Shown here one piece after another: positions 21,497 to 32,000 of a stretch of 64,000 nucleotides of DNA. A program made the position numbers and the translations under genes. Every line of letters starts with the position of its first letter. The first letter of the stretch is position 1. The notes under the pieces were generated by a model. That model was not told the DNA's origin. It worked only from the letters and a program-made list of their open reading frames with translations, and searched no databases. Source of the stretch: Siphonodentalium dalli (lineage: Eukaryota > Mollusca > Scaphopoda > Gadilida > Siphonodentaliidae); the NCBI GenBank assembly GCA_032622095.1, contig CP136062.1, forward strand, positions 227,740,578-227,804,577, in the 5' to 3' direction.

Positions 21497-22195
21497 CTAA
21501 ACCCAGTCAAACATGTAGATGAACACGCGCGTACAGTCAACAATCAGGACAATCACGAACAGAATCCCGAACATAACAATCTCGGCAACGAATCCCACGG
21601 GATTTCTGAGTGGCGACTGGTCCCCAACCGTCACACGTGACCTTCTGTACTTGCTCGTGTTCTTAATGTCGATAATCAGATCCTCGATAATTGCTTTCCG
21701 TCGATAATACAACTGACTGTGATTAACCACCGGATGTGTATCGCATCGGCATCTACATAACCTCTTATCTACTGACGCTGACGTCATCGATGTCGCAGAC
21801 GATATCATGCCCGAGGTTATCGTTCTCGTCGCCGACACAGTTGATGTCGTCGTTGTTGATGTTATTGCAATTGCTGTTCTTGTTTTTGTTATTGTAATAG
21901 TTGTTGACGTCGTTGTTGATGTTGTCGTCGTCGTTATCGTCGTGGTTGTTGTCGTTGATGTTGTCGTCGGTGTTGTTGTTGTTGTCGTCGTAGTTGTTGT
22001 TGTCGTCGTCGTAGTTGTCGTTGTTGTTGTCGTCGTAGTTGTTGTTGTTGTCGTTATCGTCGTGGTTGTTGTCGTCGTAGTTGTGGTTGTTGTCGTTATC
22101 GTCGTAGTTGTTGTTGTTGTCGTTATAGTTGTTGTTGTTGTTGTTGTTGACGTTGTTGTTGGAGCTAATAAATTTGCAAAAGGTTTCGTCATCAA
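21497..22195 (-). CDS. Thr-rich mucin-like membrane protein, terminal exon
   Basis: About 230 codons end at 21497. Roughly the first 100 residues are almost pure Thr with Ser, Ile and Val, encoded by ACN triplets, as in an O-glycosylated stalk. Next come a Cys cluster (RLCRCRCD), a charged stretch with KAIIEDLIIDIKNTSKYRRS, a VGDQSPL segment and a hydrophobic helix (EIVMFGILFVIVLIVD) near the C-terminus. The pattern Cys cluster, then K..T..YRR..., then (D)..P/S..G, then TM recurs at the C-terminus of many uncharacterised molluscan membrane proteins; that is recalled, not searched. The upstream boundary is uncertain because an in-frame stop lies at about 22220, so an acceptor is expected near 22200. 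The rest of the gene would be to the right. The alternative is a chance open frame in a triplet repeat, but the non-repetitive tail with a TM helix argues against that. Confidence 0.5.
   Translation of the reverse strand: MMTKPFANLLAPTTTSTTTTTTTITTTTTTTTITTTTTTTTTTTTTITTTTTTTTTTTTTTTTTTTTTTTTTTTTPTTTSTTTTTTITTTTTSTTTSTTITITKTRTAIAITSTTTTSTVSATRTITSGMISSATSMTSASVDKRLCRCRCDTHPVVNHSQLYYRRKAIIEDLIIDIKNTSKYRRSRVTVGDQSPLRNPVGFVAEIVMFGILFVIVLIVDCTRVFIYMFDWV
21826..22160. repeat. Trinucleotide (GTT/GTC)n tract
   Basis: Interrupted GTT/GTC/GTA triplets. On the minus strand they encode the Thr-rich stalk; on the plus strand they give a spurious poly-Val frame. Confidence 0.9.
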
Positions 22196-22229
22196 TTTAT
22201 ATCTTGTATGTATTTATTCGTTTTATAGA

Positions 22230-22510
22230 AATGAATGTAGTGGGTGTGTGTTATTGGGGGATACGGCGCTGTGGTCGTTAATGAATGTAGTGGGTGGGTG
22301 TTATTGGCACTGTGGTAGTTAATGAATGTAGTGGGTGTGTGTGTTATTGGGGGATATACAGCGCTGTGGTCGTTAATGAATGTAGTTGGTGTGTGTTATT
22401 GGCACTGTGGTAGTTATGGCACATTGTATGCGAAGCGGTTTACACTAAATGTTCCCCAAAGACCACGGAGCCTATCCCCAATAACACACCCACTGCATTC
22501 ATTTCTTATA
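22230..22510. repeat. Tandem/inverted repeat of ATGAATGTAGTGGGTGTGTG
   Basis: Four forward units of 50-60 bp with TTATTGGGGGATAC or TTATTGGCACTGTGGT lie at 22230-22420. An inverted copy (CCCCAATAACACACCCACTG) follows at about 22476-22500. Confidence 0.8.
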
Positions 22511-22893
22511 TTTATTTAGCTTTTTGATTAGTTATTTCCATACAAAAAACATGAGTGTATTCGTAGTGATTTTCCAAAATTCTGACGAGAATTTGAGACT
22601 AGCCCACGCAGAACATTAAGTCAGTCCAATATAAGATTTCCAAACTCTTAGTTACGATAACGTGATCGATAAATAAATGGCTTCAGAACTTTTCGGCTGA
22701 ACTTTTAAAAGCACGCCCAATTATTCTGCTGACCACGTTTAGGTATTAGTTCAGATTAGGTCAACAGTTTGTAACTTCCTGCTCGTGTTACACACTGTGC
22801 ATTATTGGGATGTAAACCGGGTGGCCCAATTGGCAGTTGACCAATCCACAAATAGGATTCAGTGTAACACAGACGGACTATGTCAATATTAAA
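22511..22893. other. No recognisable feature
   Basis: AT-rich unique sequence between the tandem block and a MITE; no motif was seen. Confidence 0.5.
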
Positions 22894-23148
22894 CTTTAAA
22901 GATGGTCTATCTCGATATTTTCTTATATAATGCGATAATAAAGTGGGACATTTTTTCGCTACTATTTTCAGATGTTTTAGATTGAGTTATTGACTCATGG
23001 TGCGATCCGAACGAACGCGAGCAGTTCAATTTCGCAAATTGATTGTATGTATATTATACCAGAACATTCGAAATAAAATCAACATTAATTCTAGAAGCGT
23101 TTCCAGACAGGGGTCTTCGGTTCATGAAGAGATAGACCATCTTTAAGC
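22894..23148. mobile_element. MITE family E, copy 1 (TIR CTTTAAAGATGGTCTATCTC)
   Basis: CTTTAAAGATGGTCTATCTC opens the element and GAGATAGACCATCTTTAAG closes it. The interior shares ATCAACATTAATTCTAGAAG-type and GCGTTTCC.G.CAGG.GTCTTCG text with the copy at 33213-33534. No coding capacity. Confidence 0.85.
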
Positions 23149-23435
23149 GATAAATGTTCACTGATCGTCTTTTATTTGATCACATAATTAGCCCCTAAAC
23201 CCGGCATCATAGTTTTAGTAAGACACACGTGTATCATCGGCACGCACAAAGACGTAAGAACTTAGCGCAATGATGTCGATGTCAATGCCGGAACTTTATT
23301 ATTAAATTAATTAGAATATAATTATGTATAAGGATAGATTTCTGTCGAGTTCGTTAGTGCTGACTGAGATAAACATGGGTGATAAGGGTCGTTGAACAAT
23401 TTTGTAAAATGAAAAGACACATTTAAAGTGGAACT

Positions 23436-23650
23436 ATATTTTTTCTTGAAGGTGTCTTTACTTTCTCTTTAGATGTGATAAGGAAATCAGTAGTAATTTG
23501 TTTTAACCCCAGCCGTTTCGATATCGTTTTTCCTTGCTAAAAGGTGTGATGATTATGTGATAAATTGGATCTCAAATTCGTCGCAATTATACACGAATCG
23601 AATTTAGAGCACTCGGTTAATACATTTATATAGAATTGCGACTCTATACG
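23436..23650. repeat. Interspersed repeat family G, copy 1
   Basis: TTCTTGAAGGTGTCTTTACT, the following CTCTTTAGATGTGATAAGG, CCCAGCCGTTTC and CAAATTCGTCGCAA are collinear with 25916-26190. Confidence 0.7.
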
Positions 23651-23797
23651 GGGGTGGGGGTAATACAAATTTTGCAGGAAGGTATGCCTGGGTGGGTGGG
23701 TGCTCCGAGAGGCAAAAAACCCGCATTTTTTACAACCTCATGCAAATTTTGTACTATAGAGACCTTCTGTGCCCATATTTGACATTGACATTTGTAT

Positions 23798-24309
23798 AAG
23801 GATTAACTGTCATGTGGACTGTTTTTATGGAGATGTAACCGTGAGGTAAGTGGACATAACTTGTGTAAAACCCGAAGGGTTTTACATACAAGTTATGACC
23901 ACTTACCTCACGGTTACATCTCCATAAAAATAGTCCACATGACAGTTAATCCTTATATTTATATACATTTAGCGAAAAAGCCACTTTTGTAAATGTAATT
24001 AAATCGAAAAGTGTATCGTGACAAAAACAGCCCAAAATACCCGATAACACCCTTGGCAAAAGTTAATAGGAACAATTTCTCTTCATATTGAAACCCGATG
24101 ATGTATTAAGTCAATCCTGCGCGAGTCCAAATGCGCCCAAAACATTACGCGTTCGTCTTTCCAACCCCAATGACGTATCAATGGTGTTATGAGCTTGGTG
24201 TTATGAGGCGTTGCGCATTCACCGAGAAATAACTGCAACTAGCCACGTGGGCGCCGACCAATCAGAATGCTGGATTTAGTGATGACAACACTGAGTATGT
24301 AAATATAAC
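23798..24309. mobile_element. Hairpin-headed element C, copy 2
   Basis: Same hairpin (AAGGATTAACTGTCATGTGG arms) and the same ~350-bp tail as 12315-12826, at about 96% identity by eye. Differences are mainly single bases and one ATAG/AG indel. Confidence 0.85.
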
Positions 24310-25735
24310 AGTTTAAAACATATTATAACTGCAAAAACAAAACAAAACACCATATTCATGTTACTTGGACATCATATGGGCATAGATGGCATTAAGCTGG
24401 CATGCCCGACACCCTTTGGAAAGAAGCTTCGAGAAATGTAAAATTTAAATAAATAAACTTAGATCATCGTTTGCATAATTATGGATCAAGAGCGAGCAAA
24501 TGTCTCGAACATTAATTTGACTAACAATGGCTAGAAAATAACTGTCATCAGTGCATCAAACTAATTAGTGAATTATTTGCATGTGTAACAACTCAGATGA
24601 TCTGTTACTCTCACAACAGCAACAAAGTACCCAAGTCTGGCATAGTGACTGCTTGTCATTTAGTATAATTGAAGTTGCTCCACCAGACTATCAAAAGTGG
24701 TATGGAATACTGCCAGATAATGGCTGGTTGACCGACTAACAGGAAATAGTTAGAAATGGTGTGCATCATGCGCAATGACGTAGGCTTGCAGATAAAATAA
24801 AATAAAATAAAATATAAAGTAATATTTCATTCGCAGCCTGGTAAGTTATCCTTTCTATGTATTCATTTTCAAAATATGTCAACTCTTGTTGAATTGGAGC
24901 TTAACAACTGGTATGTCATGGATATGTCTACAAAATGTCAACAGTTACTCGAACGTGAAGATTGAGATCACTGTCCTGAGATGTTATCTGCTTAAAATGT
25001 ATGACAGCCAAAACTCATGTTTGGTTCATGTAATATATTGCAGGGGAAATGATATCTCACTGGATATGCAGAGGATATGCTGGGAAATTCATAATTTGTT
25101 TTTTGAAAATTGGATGCATATATACCTTATATAGTAGGTTTATACAGTAAGTTATACTAGTGTTCTGTGTTCAGCTAATCTGATGGGTTACTGTATTTGT
25201 CCACTATATCGATGCATTAGAATTTCCATATAATAGTGTCGAATTTGATTACCCAGGTAGACCTAGCATACTCTTATCAAACACTCACCTGGAAACTCCA
25301 ATATATGTGGTAGACGAATGCCTATCAGCCAGTATTTGAAAACAATCTTCATATTTGCCTATATTAACAGTTGTTTTTCAATTACAATAGCTTCTAAAAC
25401 AGGTTAAACTGTCATTAGGTTTTATGCGGTTTTAGACCAAAATTAGTTAAATTTGGGGGTGGGTGCCAAAAGTATCATAATGATTGGGATTAAAAACATT
25501 ATTTTATTTGCAGGTTTGGTGGTGTTGGGTCCCCGAAAATGTCAGATGCAAAAAAAAGGCTTACCTACCTGCAAATATTTTACTACCCCCTGCTCCATAT
25601 ATGAAGAAATGGACCATCTTTAAGACACATTGGCTGCGTAACCGGGGTGGTGGGTCGGTCTTTCTCGCCCTCATCATTCTCACACCAAGGCTCGTATTCA
25701 CCAACCGACAAGCATGCAAATAGTGTGTCTGTCAT
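24310..25735. other. No recognisable gene; (AAAAT)n at about 24797
   Basis: Apart from a short AAAAT microsatellite (24797-24820) this stretch shows no tandem, inverted or coding signal that I can support. An 82-codon open frame at 24886-25134 has no motif. Confidence 0.5.
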
Positions 25736-25737
25736 TG

Positions 25738-25827
25738 GCAGAATGAGGTCACCAGACCGTGAATGTGAATGTATCCCATACAGCGGACTAGCATCACCAA
25801 ATTCAACCTCTGGGGATTTCATTCTGC
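25738..25827. mobile_element. MITE family B, third copy
   Basis: GCAGAATGAGGTCACCAGAC at the left and CTCTGGGGATTTCATTCTGC at the right, with GCATCACCAAATTCA inside, as in the copies within the HSPA12-like intron. Confidence 0.7.
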
Positions 25828-25915
25828 TTATGCTTCATCTTCTGGGAGCTATCTATAGTATCAAATTAACATTATTTTTCGTTACTTTTTACCTATATCC
25901 CCCTAATATGCAGAA

Positions 25916-26190
25916 GTTATTTCTTGAAGATGTCTTTACTTCCTCTTTGGTTGTGATAAGGAAATAAATATTTATTTTGTTAACCCAGCCGTTTCCATGT
26001 CTTTTTTTGTGTATGCTAAAATGTGATTATGTGATAAAATGGATATCAAATTCGTCGCAAGCCTATCCCAAATTTATTAACCTCGTCCACTAAATTCGAT
26101 TCAAGACTCGCTATAAAGCTCGGCTCGAATCGAATTTAGTGCACTCCGTTAATAAATTTCGTATAGAATTCCGACTCATTTCTCAGCCTG
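25916..26190. repeat. Interspersed repeat family G, copy 2, with AATTCGATTC inverted motif
   Basis: Collinear with 23436-23650. It is followed by AAATTCGATTCAAG.CTCGC and its inverse TCGAATCGAATTT at 26092-26135; a further related block lies at 26370-26440. Confidence 0.65.
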
Positions 26191-26440
26191 CTTAACAAAT
26201 CTAACAAAAACCATCGCGCATACCTTGCTTAGTTATATTAATTATAAGAAAATACATAGGCTATCATCTACATGTATGTTGATTTGCAAAAGCGACGAGA
26301 ATTCATCTAAACTGGCCGTTAAATAGAGGATCTCACATGAGTTTCTAGTTTATACGGAAAAAATAGTTCACTAAATTCGATTTGATCCGAGGTTTACCGA
26401 GGCTCAAATATAATTTAGAGGACGAGGTTGATAAATTACG

Positions 26441-27215
26441 TATAAAATAGGACGAGTGTGAGATACCTTTTATCACATGATCAAATAAACCCGAAGCAAC
26501 GCGCAATATTCATCGAAAACAACAATCATAAACTACAGCGATCGCAAGTTATTTGAAGAACGCCGTGACGTCATCGCACGCGCTGATATTAAACGTGTCT
26601 ATTACCGATAATTATGAAACTGCTTTTATGGCCAAATTATGTGATAAATAGTAAATTAGCAAGAAAATGAGAAGATAATATTTTGTTATGTCCTAAATTA
26701 GCCATCGTAGGAACGTAAGTTATATACACTGATATAATTATTAGAACACATGCAATAATTGCTGTTGAAATACTTTTCTTCCCAATCATTTGGAATGGTG
26801 TTCGGTTATGAATTCAGCGAATGCTGATTTCCTCCCAGCTGCGGTTCACCTTATAATATCATATTTATGGGAGATTTAGTTTAAACAGTACTTATTCCAT
26901 GTAATCTATCTATATGAAAGCCAAGTGTCTGTGTGTGTGTCTGTCTGTAACTCCTTCACGCTTTTGGTACGTTTATAACTTTTCACTCCTAGTTTCCAAT
27001 TTAGCCCATATTAGGGACAAACTAAGAGACACATACATGTATAGCACATTGCTCAAGGGTCACGATGGCGATATTATCCGTACGATTAAGAATTGATTTA
27101 CCATACGAATGCACGGGCGCCACTGAGAGCAATGTATATATGTAAGATAACTCTATATAGATATATGGCATGATTTATATAAGATAGGGTCATGCCGCCT
27201 GTTCCAGTTAACCGA
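26441..27215. other. No recognisable feature
   Basis: Unique AT-rich sequence; no exon or repeat supported. Confidence 0.45.
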
Positions 27216-27221
27216 CGAAAT

Positions 27222-27402
27222 GGTCCTGTGCAGACACATTAGCTGCCCATTGTGGAACGTATTACAATCGTCCTGCGCAGACACATTGGTTGTCCACAAT
27301 GGAACATATTACAATCGGCATTGGCTGTCCACTATGGAACGTATTACAATCGTCCTGCGCAGAAACATTGGCTTGCCACTATGGAACATATTTCAATCGT
27401 AA
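27222..27402. repeat. Four tandem units of about 47 bp
   Basis: GTCCTGCGCAGACACATTGG, then CTGTCCACTATGGAACGTAT and TACAATC, recur with one shortened unit. Confidence 0.85.
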
Positions 27403-27476
27403 ATAATCGACGAAAAGATTCTGCGAGAAAAAAGAAAAAAAATTAGGTACATGAGGCAGATGATCTATCTAAGCCA

Positions 27477-27966
27477 TGTTATGTTCTGGTAACGTAACAA
27501 ACGTTATGTTCTGGTAACGTAACAAACGTTATGTATGGTAACGTAACAAATATTATATTATGGTAACGTAACATACGTTATGTTGTGGTAACGTAACAAA
27601 CATTATGTTCTGGTAAAGTGACACACGTTATGTTCTGGTAACGTAATATACGTTATGTTGTGATAACGTAACAAACCTTATGTTCTGATAACGTAACAAA
27701 TGTCATGTTATGATATCATAAACAAACGTTATGTTCTGGTAACGTAACAAACTTATGTTCTGGTAACGTAACACACATTATGTGCTGGTATATCGTAACA
27801 AACGTTATGTTCTGGTAATGTAACAAACGTTATGTTATGGTAACGTAACACACGTTATGTTCTGGTAACGTAACAAACATGTTCTGGTTTCGTAACAAAC
27901 GTTATGTCCTGTTTTCGTGACAAACGTTATGTTCTGGTAAAGTGACAAACGTTGTGCTCTGGTAAC
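27477..27966. repeat. 25-bp minisatellite, about 20 copies
   Basis: The unit core is GTTATGTTCTGGTAACGTAA followed by CAAAC. Individual copies carry point changes and 1-3-base indels. The unit contains self-complementary GTTACGTAAC-like text. Confidence 0.92.
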
Positions 27967-28869
27967 GCATATAATTATATACTAATTATAGATCTGAGAT
28001 ACAAGTAGAAGTTTTGTAAAAAAGGTAGATATTATGTCGGTAAATATTGTGTTTGAAATCGACGGTCTTTTTTATCTCCTGTAGTAAAGCATGGGCATCG
28101 AGCCAGTGTTCTTCGGGAATGTTTTTTCATTATAAGTTGTCGAACAGTTTATTCGAAAATTATGTAACAGTGTTGTAAAATATAGCATTTACTCAGGGGG
28201 GAGTCGGACAAAATATGCAGGTACGTATGCTGATTTTCGACTTTCGACCCTTGTTTGGACCCACCCACCCCCGCGTCCAATTTTTATTCCGTTTTCGGCA
28301 GTTTTTTCCGACCATTTTTGGACACCCACCCCCCCCCCCCCCTTTTAACACTGAAACAGAGATTTGCGGGGGGGGGATTCACTGTAAACAGCTGTATATG
28401 AATTTCTGTGCATACTATTTGTCATGGATGTTATCATTGACATGTAAATAGGATCGAGTCATTTTGGGGTCATTCGGCCAAAAAACATGGCTGCCAGCAG
28501 CCATCTTGGATTTCAAAATTCAATCCATTAGCATGGGCTACAAGCTATACTGTTCGTCTGATCATCATGAAATTTGTCATTTATGTTAATATTGACATAT
28601 ATATGTGTTTTAAGCCAAACTCATTGCAAAAACAGTCAAAAAGACTTGCAGGAAAAATATTTTTGAGGTTCTATCGATCACCCACCCACCCCGGCACACG
28701 TGCCCGGAAAAAACTGTTTTCCACCCCCTGATTTACTCGATCAAATGGCGTTGGAATTTTAGGAATCGGTTCAGGCGTTTGTGAATTATGGCCGTCAGAA
28801 ACGAGGAGGTATAACGACCATTTTGCTAAGAACAGATCTATTACGTAACTGTTTCAGAAATGGTCCCAT
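27967..28869. other. No recognisable gene; C-run and CCATCTTGGATTTC repeat
   Basis: A (C)n run is at about 28329-28343 and a fragment of the CAGCCATCTTGGATTTC repeat at about 28490-28520. No exon is supported. Confidence 0.5.
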
Positions 28870-28957
28870 CGTAACCATATGTTCGTGTACAGTTGCACAT
28901 GTCCAATTAATTTACACACCGTACCTTCACGCACGGTGAAGCACCTTATCTAAACAT
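28866..28957 (-). pseudogene. Decayed duplicate EGF-like exon
   Basis: About 90 bp downstream in the gene's direction, minus-strand text such as TTAGATAAGG and GTGTGTAAATTAATTGGACA aligns with the intact EGF exon (TTAGACGAG; TTGTGTAAATGAATTGGACA). The acceptor AG is AT, there is an in-frame TGA, and several cysteines are lost. It is a tandem exon duplication that has decayed. Confidence 0.6.
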
Positions 28958-28973
28958 GGCTAATATATCGTAC

Positions 28974-29084
28974 CTATTTCACAATTTGTTCCCACATAAC
29001 CAGCTGTGCATGAACATCTGTACATGTCCAATTCATTTACACAAGTTCCACTCACACATGGCGATGACAGACACTCGTCTAAAT
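28974..29084 (-). CDS. EGF-like domain exon
   Basis: Acceptor TCTTACAG and donor ATAG|GTACGA bound a 111-base, phase 1-1 exon. It encodes (D)[19 protein letters not shown], then [17 protein letters not shown]. All six EGF cysteines are present with normal spacing, and the DLDEC start resembles calcium-binding EGF domains, although the Asn hydroxylation consensus is not intact. Phase 1-1 single-domain exons are the rule for shuffled EGF modules. It lies downstream of the lectin exons on the same strand. Confidence 0.78.
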
Positions 29085-32000
29085 CTGTAAGATATAAAAT
29101 ATATATAAAACAAGAAAACCATAGTCAGAAATGGTAACGCCCTCAAGGTCATATTATCGAACATAATATCTAATATATATACTATATAATATAATATACC
29201 GGTTTCATGAATGCATCACCTCAGAATTCCGTTAAAACCCAACTAATCATTCAAATTAGTACAACAACACCGCTTATCACTGAAGGTTTCTCATCCACCT
29301 CACCAGGAAGCCTCTAACTGCGGAACAAAAATATATTAATCGGATAAAAAACACCCCGATACTTCGCAATACGACCTTTAGTCTACATTCCAACTGAAAC
29401 ACTATACTTCATCAGCAATGTTAGCTGTTATATTATGCATTGTGTTCCCGCAATACAATCTTCAAATAAAAATAAAAAAGCCATTGTTCACACCTAAATA
29501 TCGAAAGCAATTAACGCGGTCATAAAAGTTACACAGTGCAACAATGAGACATCCGAAGATACATCGGCGAATACTTCAATTCTTTATTCTTTATTTTCTC
29601 CGTCCACTAATATGTGGAACTGGAGGTGGACATATATAGCATCACAATTATATAATGTCAACAAAAGTTTAAAAATAATAGAGATAAATAAAGTAGGGAA
29701 ACTCACACACAAAAGATAACAAATTCGAGATAATAACAGAGAAATATAATTAAATTAAATACACACTTAGCTGGGAAAGCTGCGCTGGGACCATGTTTAT
29801 ATACGTACAGGAGGGCATGCATGTAGATTCAATTTAAACCAATTTAAATGGCTGCTTTGGTAACTATTTCCGATGCAAATCTGGCTAATTTCAACATGTT
29901 TGTTTTATTTCCGTCATTAAAAAGAGTTTTTAGTTTTTCATAAGTCGGATTACTTTGAAAGTATGTTTTCAGATAGGTTCTTCGGAAGGACGAAAGTTCG
30001 TTGCATATGAATAGATAATGGTATTCGTTGCCCGGTGTATCCTCACCGCAAAGATGGCAACGTGAACAAGGAACTTCTGAGTTTTTCCAACTGGAAACTT
30101 CAATAGGGAGCCGATTATTTCTAGTTCTCAATTTGATCAGGTATGAACTGAATTTTGGCGGCAGTTGTAAAAGATATTTCTCTATGCCAAAAGATATTTT
30201 AAAATTTTTATATAGACTACATTTTGAGCTCTGGGCTAAAGTTTCGTTCCATGATTGCAAGTATTGGTCCTTTAACGACTGTTCAACATATCGAGCAAGG
30301 TATTTACCATCACCAACCGACTGAGCATCCCATATATAGGTGAGACCACATTTATTGAGTATACCTTTTACTCTATTAAGCCATGGGTGTTCAATCCCAG
30401 ATCGAAGGGCATAAGAGTACAAATATTGGTATACAACACTCGACAGATTATATGAATATCGGTTGACAAGTTTCGCCCATAATCTTATCATAGACGTTTC
30501 AATATGAATATATATCGGATAGCATCCACTTTCTCCATAAACCATACAACTAGGCGTACTCGGTTTCATTTTTAAGATTATTTTCAAAAATTTTAGTTGC
30601 ACCCGTTCAAAGCAATCAGTTTTCTCAAACCCAAACACATCACACCCATATAGCATCACTGGGAGGACCATTTTATTAAAAAGGTCAATTTGGAAATCGA
30701 AAGCAAGATTATATTGTCTTATTTTCCTTATCACGCCAAACATAGACGAAATCGCTTTTTTCTCATTATTGCGTCTTGCTCTGTAGAATGAGCCAGTGTG
30801 GAAAAAAGGTATCCCAAGATATTTGTATTCGTTCACTACCTCGATGTTGGAATCGCCCAGCTTGAATTTTTGTTGTTTTATGTGTCGGTGCGAGGAAGCA
30901 AAAATTATCACTTTCGTTTTGGCAGTGTTAACGGTTAATCTCCAGTCTTCACAGTATTCATAAAATGCATTTAAAGCTTTCTGTAGGCCATCCTTAGATT
31001 CAGCTAGCAGTACAGTATCGTCAGCATATAGAAGTACAAAAATTCTTAGATAAATCGCCACTGTGTTTTCTATGTCATTAGATATTTCTTTTAGGCCGTC
31101 AATGTCCTTACTTAAGAGGAAAGATTCAATGTCATTTAAAAATAGACAGAATAGCATCGGTGATAAGTTCGCTCCTTGCCTAAGGCCGACATTACTTGTG
31201 AAATAGTCCGAGTGCAGCTCACCTACCTTAACTCGTGACTTAATACCCTGGTAAATATTATGTACAACATTAAAAAATTTACCATTAATTCCCTGCATCT
31301 GGAGCTTGAACCACAACCCGGCACGCCACACTGAATCAAATGCCTATAAATCTATAAATGCACAGAATATCTTTTTCTTCATATGTTTAGTAATGTTGAT
31401 TAAGGCAGACAACGTAAATATATGGTCAGATGTCGATAAGCCAGTCCTGAAACCCGTTTGCGCATTGGATATTACGTTATTTGTTTCAACGAATGTTCTG
31501 AGTCTGTTATCAAGGATTCGCGTAAACAACTTCCCAAGACAACTTAATAGTGTTATAGGACGATAATTTTCGCAGTTATGCATATCTCCTTTGTTTTTAT
31601 AGATGGGGCTAACTGTTCCTATGAGCCATTCGGACGGGATTATACCACTATCAAAAATCCAGTTGAAGAATTCTACATAAATCGGGAGTAAAAGGTCTAG
31701 AGACACTTTGATGTGTTCATTTAGTATATCATCATTTCCCGGGCTTTTGTTATTTTTTATTTTCCTGCAAGCATTCCTAATTTCTTCTTCTGTTATAGGG
31801 ATATTAATTTCTGGAGTTTCCATCACGGTGCTATTTAGCTCAATCGTGTCAAAGTCACTATCAGCGCGGGCGTCATTGACAACTTTGCGCATATGTTCAG
31901 CAAAGCTATTGGCGTCGATCAACGGTTTTACCGTTGCTTTGCGGTTAAGAATTTTCCAGTAATCTCTTGGATGACTGCTTTTCATAGCTTTAAGTTTTTT

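Noticed and set aside
21807-22322. 171-codon poly-Val open frame on the plus strand
   Set aside because: It is the complement of the ACN triplet tract. The opposite strand has a better coding case (Cys cluster and TM tail).
24886-25134. 82-codon plus-strand open frame
   Set aside because: AT-rich composition, no domain, no splice or promoter support.
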